From: Elusimicrobia bacterium RBG_16_66_12
GTDB lineage: Bacteria; Elusimicrobiota; Elusimicrobia; UBA1565; UBA9628
Direction: 5' to 3'
NCBI GenBank assembly: GCA_001800005.1
Contig: MGUL01000121.1
Location: 1-10,959 of the forward strand
DNA: 10,959 nt
The notes beneath the pieces were generated by a model. It had not been told where the DNA came from and did no database searches. It was given only the letters and a program-made list of their open reading frames with translations. The translations under genes and the position numbers were made by a program. Shown piece by piece: positions 6,286-10,959 of this stretch; positions within the stretch are counted from its first letter, which is position 1; each line of letters starts with the position of its first letter.

Positions 6286-7028
6286 TGGGATATCTCTCGC
6301 TCGTCGTCCTCCTGGCGCTTCCTCTCTCGGCCAAGGATGTGAAGGTCTCCACCGCCTCTCTCGGCACGGAACTCGGCGCTTACGCGGCTTCGACGGCTCC
6401 CCTCACCCTCGACCTCATCTCGGCGCGATTCGCGGAAGTCGATTCTCGGATGAACTCTCTGAAGGCGTCCTTTCGGCAATTCGTGCGCATGGACGGCGCC
6501 GACATCGTCCAGTCCGTGGAGGGGGGGGTCCTCTTCCTCAAGCCCGACCTCCTGCGCATGACCCAGCGCATCCCGGAGCGCCAGACCGTGGTCTGCGACG
6601 GAACCTGGCTCTGGGTCCACCGGGAATCGACCGACCAGGTCATCCAGACCCGGCTGGAGGCCTGGCGCAAGTCCGAGCCCCTGGCAAAAGGACTTCTCGA
6701 CTTCGGCCGCTCCGCCGACCTCCTCAAACGCTACTCCGCCGTCCTCTCGACCGTGTCCGCGCCGGGAACGGACGGCCACCGAACCTTCGCCGTGACCCTG
6801 ACCCCCCGCCCCGAGGACCGCAAGGACGGCGGCGCGGACTTCGAGCTGACGCTGAAGGCCTCCACGCGCGACTTTTTCCCATACGATGCCAGACTGCGCG
6901 TGGGACGCGCGTCCATCCACTCCATCTTCGAGGCCGTCCGCCTCAATCCCGAGCTCCCGGCCGAGACCTTCCGCTTCACGCCTCCTCCGAGCGCCGACGT
7001 CTTCCAGACCCCGAGTCCAACACCATGA
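6285..7028 (+). CDS. lolA: LolA-type periplasmic lipoprotein carrier
   Basis: The 247-residue protein resembles LolA, which takes lipoproteins from the inner-membrane LolCDE machine across the periplasm to the outer membrane. A hydrophobic stretch at 3-16 ending in LSA looks like a signal peptide, although it lacks the usual basic residues at its N-terminus. The family pattern follows: a helix with ASFRQFVR (61-68), EGGVLFLKPDLLRMTQRIP (79-97), and the strand-turn VCDGTWLWVHRESTDQVIQT (103-122). It is somewhat longer than E. coli LolA and ends in a Pro/Ser/Thr-rich tail. A run of eight G (6521-6528) lies inside the coding region. The ATG overlaps the ftsK stop (TGATG) and its own stop overlaps the next start (ATGA), so translation is probably coupled. 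The sequence-level family call is good; the transport role is inferred. Confidence 0.85.
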   Translation: MGYLSLVVLLALPLSAKDVKVSTASLGTELGAYAASTAPLTLDLISARFAEVDSRMNSLKASFRQFVRMDGADIVQSVEGGVLFLKPDLLRMTQRIPERQTVVCDGTWLWVHRESTDQVIQTRLEAWRKSEPLAKGLLDFGRSADLLKRYSAVLSTVSAPGTDGHRTFAVTLTPRPEDRKDGGADFELTLKASTRDFFPYDARLRVGRASIHSIFEAVRLNPELPAETFRFTPPPSADVFQTPSPTP

Positions 7029-7831
7029 TCGAGAACGAGCCCGACCCCCTGCGCCGCATCCCCGTCAAGCACGCCGCCGAGATACGCGCCGAGATCGGCG
7101 CCGTCCTGCGCGCCGAGCGCCTCAAGCGCGGGCTGTCGCTGGAGGCCGTCGCCGCGCAGACCCGAATCTCCAAGCGATTCCTCGAGGCGATGGAGAACGA
7201 CCGCTTCGAGGAGTTCCCGGCCGTCGTGTACCTGCGCGGCTTCCTCAAGGGATATTGCGAGCACCTGGACCTCGACTTCCCCGCCCTCTGGGAGAAGATC
7301 GAGGCCTCCTCCAAGCCCGCGGCGGACGCCGCTTCGCCGGTGCCCGCCGCCGACGGCAAGGGGGCCGCGCCCTCCCGGCCGGAAGCTCCTCACGCGTCCC
7401 GCGCTCACGCTTCGGCCGCCCACGCCCCGCCTGAGGAACGCAGTCGAGAGACCTCGTCCACGGCGCTGCTGATGGTCGTCTTCGCGGTCGCGGCGGCCGT
7501 CGGACTCGGCATCTGGCTCGCCGAGGACCGCAAGCCTCGCGAAACGGCGTCGGACGACGCGACGCCGCGCGTGCTGATGCCCATGGCGCACGCCGTCGCG
7601 CCGAAGCTGACCCTGCGCGCGACCGACGACGTCTGGGTGCGAGTCGCCGTGGACGATGCGGTCGTCTTCGAAGGCCGCATGCCGCGCGGCGCGGCTATGG
7701 ATTGGAAGCCGACCAAGACCGTGGCCCTGCGCACCACCTCCGCCTCCGCGCTCTCGGTCTCGCTCAACGATGCGCCGGCGCCCATGCCGGCGCCGACGCC
7801 CGATGGAGATTACCGCTTCGACCTCCCGTAG
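7025..7831 (+). CDS. rodZ: RodZ-like protein: HTH, one membrane segment, DUF4115-like tail
   Basis: The 268-residue protein has the three-part RodZ layout. A cytoplasmic helix-turn-helix of the HTH_25/Xre type occupies about 20-92 (AVLRAERLKRGLSLEAVAAQ through VVYLRGFLKGYCEHLDLD). A disordered Ala/Pro/Ser-rich linker follows (about 95-145), then one transmembrane helix (about 147-166) and an extracytoplasmic beta-rich domain at about 193-258 resembling DUF4115. RodZ couples the MreB cytoskeleton to the cell-wall elongation machine and sets rod shape; mreB is not in this window. The start overlaps the lolA stop (ATGA) and has no Shine-Dalgarno, so it probably relies on coupling. rodZ next to pgsA is also seen in Firmicutes (ymfM-pgsA), which supports the call. 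Confidence 0.85.
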   Translation: MIENEPDPLRRIPVKHAAEIRAEIGAVLRAERLKRGLSLEAVAAQTRISKRFLEAMENDRFEEFPAVVYLRGFLKGYCEHLDLDFPALWEKIEASSKPAADAASPVPAADGKGAAPSRPEAPHASRAHASAAHAPPEERSRETSSTALLMVVFAVAAAVGLGIWLAEDRKPRETASDDATPRVLMPMAHAVAPKLTLRATDDVWVRVAVDDAVVFEGRMPRGAAMDWKPTKTVALRTTSASALSVSLNDAPAPMPAPTPDGDYRFDLP

Positions 7832-7832
7832 C

Positions 7833-8399
7833 ATGACCCTCGCCAACCGCCTGACGATGCTTCGAGTCGTCCTGGCGGCGGGCGTGTTCGCAGCGCTGGT
7901 GGCCGACGGGGCGCGCTGGCACGCGGCCGCCTTCGCGATGTTCCTGACCGCGATCGTCACCGACTGGCTCGACGGCTGGCTGGCCCGCCGCACGGGGACG
8001 GTGAGCCCCTTCGGCAAGGTCGCCGACCCCATCGCCGACAAGATACTCGTCATCGGGACCCTCATCGCGCTGATCCGGACCAAGGAGCTCGAGATTCCTC
8101 TCTGGGCGGTGTTTCTCATCGTCATCCGAGAGCTCCTGATCGGCGGCGTGCGCGTCATCGCCGGGGCCCAAGGCATCATCCTGGCCGCCGATCGATGGGG
8201 CAAGATCAAGACCGCCATCCAACTCGTCGCCATCCTCATCATCCTCGCCGTCGTCATCCTGCAGGATCGGGGCCTTGCCGCGCCCTGGATGGTGCGCTCC
8301 GCCTATCCTCTGACCGTGTTCTGCGCCGTGCTCGCGCTGTCTAGTCTGTTGTCCTACCTGAGGCAGTACCGGGCCATGCTGGAGAAGTCCTGGAGCTGA
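7833..8399 (+). CDS. pgsA: CDP-diacylglycerol--glycerol-3-phosphate 3-phosphatidyltransferase
   Basis: The 188-residue membrane enzyme makes phosphatidylglycerol phosphate from CDP-diacylglycerol and glycerol-3-phosphate, the committed step to phosphatidylglycerol and cardiolipin. The CDP-alcohol phosphotransferase signature is complete: D44, D47, G48, A51, R52, G61, D65 and D69, with the last Asp the presumed catalytic base. Hydrophobic segments at about 12-42, 78-100 and 130-180 fit an integral inner-membrane protein. The ATG at 7833 gives the canonical opening MTLANRLTMLRV; an in-frame ATG at 7803 and the far upstream one at 7656 lie inside rodZ and add unrelated sequence. Only 1 base separates it from the rodZ stop, and its own stop overlaps the pgpA ATG. 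The next gene encodes the phosphatase that acts on its product, which confirms the pathway. Confidence 0.93.
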   Translation: MTLANRLTMLRVVLAAGVFAALVADGARWHAAAFAMFLTAIVTDWLDGWLARRTGTVSPFGKVADPIADKILVIGTLIALIRTKELEIPLWAVFLIVIRELLIGGVRVIAGAQGIILAADRWGKIKTAIQLVAILIILAVVILQDRGLAAPWMVRSAYPLTVFCAVLALSSLLSYLRQYRAMLEKSWS

Positions 8400-8881
8400 T
8401 GGTCGACCGAGCCTGCGTCGTCTTGGCGACCGGGCTGGGGATAAGCTATATTGCGCTACCGGCGACGGGACGCAAGTGGACCGGCGCGGGGTTCCTCGGC
8501 ACGATCGAGGGCCTCCTCCTCTGGCTGCTGCTTCCCCCGGCGCCGGGGCCGTATGCGGCCGCCGTCGCGGCCGCCGCGGCCGCCGCGTGCTGGATATGCG
8601 GGAGGGCCGGCAGGGTCCTGGGGACGCACGACAGCCCCCGCATCGTGCTGGACGAGGCGGTCGGGTTCTGGGTCGCCGCGGCGGGACTTCCGCATGACGC
8701 GTCGGCCGCGGGCGCCGCATTCGTCGCGTTCCGTCTGTTCGATTCGGTGAAGCTGCCGCCGTACCGCTGGCTGGAGCGTCTGCCGGGTGGGTTCGGCGTC
8801 GTGGCCGACGACCTGGGAGCCGGACTGGCCGCGAACTTGGCCGCGAGGCTGATCTTGGGAAGGTGGGGGTGGTCGGCGTGA
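8399..8881 (+). CDS. pgpA: Phosphatidylglycerophosphatase A
   Basis: The 160-residue protein resembles PgpA, which removes phosphate from phosphatidylglycerol phosphate in the inner membrane. It would act directly after PgsA, the upstream neighbour. Visible family features are GAGFLGTIEGLLLW (29-42), the acidic motif HDSPRIVLDEAVGFWVA (77-93, with D85 and E86), FRLFDSVKLPP (111-121) and the C-terminal GVVADDLGAGLAANLA (133-148, with D137/D138). Hydrophobic helices at about 5-20, 35-67, 85-110 and 135-153 fit a small membrane protein. The second helix contains a long alanine run (residues 53-63) encoded by three copies of GCGGCCGCC. The ATG overlaps the pgsA stop by one base, and TGGAG just upstream may serve as a ribosome site. 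Confidence 0.9.
   Translation: MVDRACVVLATGLGISYIALPATGRKWTGAGFLGTIEGLLLWLLLPPAPGPYAAAVAAAAAAACWICGRAGRVLGTHDSPRIVLDEAVGFWVAAAGLPHDASAAGAAFVAFRLFDSVKLPPYRWLERLPGGFGVVADDLGAGLAANLAARLILGRWGWSA
8555..8587 (+). repeat. GCGGCCGCC 9-bp repeat inside pgpA
   Basis: GCGGCCGCC occurs at 8555-8563, 8567-8575 and 8576-8584; the last two are in direct tandem and the first is offset by GTC. Each unit encodes Ala-Ala-Ala, so changes in copy number stay in frame and only alter the length of an alanine-rich membrane helix. Confidence 0.75.
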
Positions 8882-10083
8882 GGCACCGCATGTTCGCCGT
8901 CCTTCTGGCCCTGGCCGCGCCCGCCGCGGCCCAGCCGGGCCCATGGCTGCCCGCGCCCGCCGACCCCGCCGCGGTCTCCTCGGTCACGGTCCCCGCCCCG
9001 CCCGCCGCGTCGCTCGGCCAACTCCTTCCCGTCTCCGGCGGCCCCTGGGTCCTGGGCGAGGTCCTCTTCTTCTCCGCCGGCCGCGTGGTCAGCGATTACG
9101 CCTGGCGCGACAAGGTCCGCGGGCGCCGCGGCCAGCTGTACACGAGCTCCGACCTGCAGGGCGACGTGGAGACGCTGATGGGCATGGGCGTCTTCGACCG
9201 CGTGTCTCCGGCCGTCTATGCCATCCCCGGGCAATCGGTCCCGCCCGAGTACGCGACGATCTCCGTCTCCACGAGCCAGGTCCGTGTGGTCTTCGACGTC
9301 ATCGAGAAGCCAAAGGCGTCCGAGGCCAAACCCAAGTTCATCACCCCGCCCTCGGCGGTCTCGGGCCTCATCCTGACTCCGACGGCGTACCGGGGCGCGG
9401 GCAAGTTCAACAATCCCGGCCTGGGACTGGACATCAACGCGGCCTACTTCATCGGACGTTTATACGGCAAAAACAACTACGAGGACGCCCCGCGCAAGAC
9501 GAACTACATCGACCGCATCGGCCTCTGGACGCTGACGGCCGACGGGAAGATGCAGGTCCAGTCCGACGCAGGCTGGCGACCCGCCGTCGCCGTCGGCGGA
9601 CAGGCGATGCTGATGTTCCGCGACTCGCCGCAGCCCACCGTCACCGCGCCGGGAGTCTCGGTCAAGGTCGATGCCAAGAAGACCAAGATCCTGACCGACG
9701 CCTACTTCGTGGCCTCGAAGAACCTCCGCGGCACGCGCCTCAGCGCCGGCGTGATGCAGGGCAACATCGGGGAACTCGTCGCCGGCCTCTCGGAGTTCCT
9801 GACGCCCGAAGCCCTGCGCTTCTACGCGAAGAACCCGGCGGGCACCGAGGTCCACTCGCGGACCGTGCCCTTCGCCAGCGTCTTCTACCTGGTCAAGCCC
9901 GACTATCCGATCGGCGTCGAGTTCATGAAGTTCAACGGGGCGGCGGCCGCGCCCTACATGCTGAACTTCAAGATCGGCCGCTTCCTGAAGCTGAACTTCG
10001 ACGTCGCCTACCTGAAGTTCCGAAACGGCTACGAGTTGCTCGGCCTGTTCCAGTTCCGCTACAACCACTTCCCGAGCCGCTAG
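8878..10083 (+). CDS. Exported POTRA-domain protein, putative short Omp85-like envelope protein
   Basis: The 401-residue protein has a signal peptide (about 1-18, RHRMF then a hydrophobic core ending AAA before QP). A Pro/Ala-rich stretch follows (20-56), then a segment with the strand-helix-helix-strand-strand look of one POTRA domain (about 57-144: VLGEVLFFSAG, SSDLQGDVETLMGMGVFDRV, VRVVFDVIEKP). The remaining 250 or so residues are rich in alternating and aromatic residues and glycine and may form a small outer-membrane barrel, ending FQFRYNHFPSR. It is shorter than BamA or TamA, with only one POTRA, so it is not assigned to either. GTG at 8878 is chosen because it overlaps the pgpA stop (GTGA) after a G-rich ribosome site; GTG at 8863 or ATG at 8890 are alternatives. 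Last gene of the envelope operon; function unknown. Confidence 0.78.
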   Translation: MRHRMFAVLLALAAPAAAQPGPWLPAPADPAAVSSVTVPAPPAASLGQLLPVSGGPWVLGEVLFFSAGRVVSDYAWRDKVRGRRGQLYTSSDLQGDVETLMGMGVFDRVSPAVYAIPGQSVPPEYATISVSTSQVRVVFDVIEKPKASEAKPKFITPPSAVSGLILTPTAYRGAGKFNNPGLGLDINAAYFIGRLYGKNNYEDAPRKTNYIDRIGLWTLTADGKMQVQSDAGWRPAVAVGGQAMLMFRDSPQPTVTAPGVSVKVDAKKTKILTDAYFVASKNLRGTRLSAGVMQGNIGELVAGLSEFLTPEALRFYAKNPAGTEVHSRTVPFASVFYLVKPDYPIGVEFMKFNGAAAAPYMLNFKIGRFLKLNFDVAYLKFRNGYELLGLFQFRYNHFPSR

Positions 10084-10093
10084 GGAACTTTTT
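10069..10093 (+). terminator. Candidate intrinsic terminator of the ftsK operon
   Basis: The arms TTCCC (10069-10073) and GGGAA (10083-10087) pair. Inside them AG (10075-10076) pairs with CT (10080-10081) across a G-A mismatch, closing a CCG loop, and the right arm is followed by C and five T (10089-10093). The hairpin overlaps the TAG stop of the POTRA gene (10081-10083). The stem is short, so strength is uncertain. It is the only hairpin plus T-run I found in the window. Confidence 0.5.
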
Positions 10094-10107
10094 CACCCCC
10101 CTCGCCG

Positions 10108-10113
10108 TATCCT
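10108..10113 (+). promoter_or_regulatory. -10-like box of the integrase gene
   Basis: TATCCT at 10108-10113 keeps the T, A, T and final T of the -10 consensus and ends 5 bases before the ATG at 10119, so a message from it would be leaderless or nearly so. No convincing -35 was found at 16-18 bases; GAACTT (10085-10090) is the only candidate. There is no Shine-Dalgarno. Confidence 0.4.
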
Positions 10114-10118
10114 TTGGC

Positions 10119-10959
10119 ATGAGCGCCATCAGGATACGCCCCGGCGAGGACGGCCGGCTGATCGTCCACCTCCCCTACTCACCGGAGCGGCTGGCGAAGA
10201 TCAAGACCATCGAAGGCCGCCGATGGCACGGCCCTGAGAAGTACTGGTCGGTCCCGGGTGAGGAAGGTATGTCTCAGCGCCTTCAGGCCCTTTTCGCGGA
10301 AGATGACTTCGAGCCGCCCGCCAGGATGGCCGGCTGCGCACCTGCCGCGCCCATCAGCAGCGAGGCCCCGCTCCTCCGCCGGATCCATGAAACTATCCGC
10401 TCCCGACATCTCAGCCAACGCACGGAAACGGCCTACACCGGCTGGATCCAGCGCTACATCGCGCAAGCCGGGCCGCATCCAGAAGAGCTGGGCGAAGCGG
10501 AGATCAGCCGATTCCTCTCTGGCCTGGCGACAGCCGGCCATGTCAGCGCCTCGACCCAGAACCAGGCCCTGCATGCGCTGCTGTTCCTCTACACTCAGGT
10601 CCTTGGCAAGGAGATCGCCCGGCTGGAAGGCGTGGTCCGGGCGAAACAGCCCGAGCGGCTGCCGGTCGTCCTGAGCCGCGACGAGGTGCGGGCCGTGCTC
10701 AGCCTGATGACCGGCGCGCCGAGGCTGATGGCCACGCTCCTCTACGGAGCAGGCCTGCGCCTGATGGAATGCTGCCAGCTGCGGGTCAAGGACGTCGATT
10801 TCAACCTAAAGGAGATCGTCGTCCGGGCCGGGAAAGGCAACAAGGACCGCCATACCCCGCTACCCTCAGCCGTGCGGGAACCACTCCGGCGGCACCTGGA
10901 AGCGGTCAAGCTCCAGCACGAGGAGGACCTGCGGCGGGGCCTGGGAAGCGTCCAGCTTC
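10119..10959 (+). CDS. Integron-integrase-family tyrosine recombinase with HARP-like N-terminal module, 3'-truncated
   Basis: 280 codons are visible and the frame is open to the window edge. Residues 4-60 form an extra module (LIVHLPYSPERLAKIKTIEG, then RRWHGPEKYWSVP) resembling the HARP domain of SMARCAL1-type proteins, a probable DNA-binding part. An N-terminal SAM-like core-binding domain follows (about 84-168, with SASTQNQALHALLFLYTQVL at 143-162). The catalytic domain starts at about 180 with RLPVVLSRDEV, the first catalytic arginine R214 in LLYGAGLRLMECCQLRVKDV, and the beta-hairpin lysine region GKGNKDRHTPLP (238-249). The remaining catalytic His, Arg and Tyr and the IntI-specific helix would lie beyond 10959. 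The wording of these blocks is that of integron integrases rather than XerC/D. The ATG at 10119 is supported by the -10 box. No attI or attC site is seen upstream; whether cassettes lie downstream is unknown. Confidence 0.88.
   Translation, partial: MSAIRIRPGEDGRLIVHLPYSPERLAKIKTIEGRRWHGPEKYWSVPGEEGMSQRLQALFAEDDFEPPARMAGCAPAAPISSEAPLLRRIHETIRSRHLSQRTETAYTGWIQRYIAQAGPHPEELGEAEISRFLSGLATAGHVSASTQNQALHALLFLYTQVLGKEIARLEGVVRAKQPERLPVVLSRDEVRAVLSLMTGAPRLMATLLYGAGLRLMECCQLRVKDVDFNLKEIVVRAGKGNKDRHTPLPSAVREPLRRHLEAVKLQHEEDLRRGLGSVQL

Noticed and set aside
7656..7832. Earlier starts for pgsA inside rodZ
   Set aside because: The extra sequence is a shadow of the rodZ C-terminal domain; the canonical PgsA N-terminus begins at 7833.
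10084..10118. attI or attC site before the integrase
   Set aside because: No GTTRRRY core or paired R'/R'' motifs; the short gap is accounted for by the terminator tail and the -10 box.
10258..10674. Small + strand open frame inside the integrase gene
   Set aside because: Arg/Ser/Pro-rich shadow frame; the integrase frame starting at 10119 carries all recognisable motifs.

Overview
The window is GC-rich chromosomal DNA from a diderm (Gram-negative-type) bacterium. The diderm call rests on a LolA-type periplasmic lipoprotein carrier and a signal-peptide/POTRA protein. The phylum cannot be read from the sequence with certainty. The gene set, the high GC and the style of the ribosomal protein and PNPase sequences would fit an Elusimicrobiota-like or other poorly cultured lineage, but that is a low-confidence guess. 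All genes run on the + strand and coding density is very high. No tRNA, rRNA or CRISPR array was recognised.

Region 1 (1-3311) is housekeeping. It holds the 3' end of a cinA/pncC-type gene, then rpsO (ribosomal protein S15), pnp (polynucleotide phosphorylase) and accB (biotin carboxyl carrier protein), tightly packed as one likely transcription unit. The promoter before rpsO (TTGACG, 17 bp, TAGAAT) places the predicted start of transcription on the A of the rpsO start codon.

Region 2 (3312-4050) is a small accessory insert: a vapBC-type toxin-antitoxin pair with an ATGA overlap and its own promoter-like sequence. A 14-bp imperfect tandem repeat at the end of vapB sits exactly where loss of one copy would fuse the antitoxin in frame to the toxin.

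Region 3 (4051-10083) is a chain of six envelope and division genes: ftsK, lolA, a rodZ-like gene, pgsA, pgpA and a 401-residue POTRA-domain exported protein. Neighbours overlap by 1-4 bases or are 1 base apart, so they are very probably one translationally coupled operon. It begins with a perfect TATAAT box 8 bases before the ftsK start and ends in a hairpin plus T-run that overlaps the last stop codon.

Region 4 (10084-10959) starts a tyrosine recombinase of the integron-integrase (IntI) family with an extra N-terminal module resembling the HARP domain. It runs off the window before the catalytic His/Arg/Tyr residues, and no integron attachment site or cassette array is seen upstream.

The most interesting genome-wide hint is that every gene lying behind a real intergenic gap (rpsO, vapB, ftsK, the integrase) has a -10-like hexamer ending only 4-8 bases before its ATG and no Shine-Dalgarno sequence. 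Internal genes instead use a Shine-Dalgarno or a stop/start overlap. This points to habitual leaderless transcription of operon-first genes. I found no clearly new multi-gene system. The nearest things to novelty are this leaderless pattern, the short POTRA protein, and the IntI-like recombinase with its N-terminal add-on.
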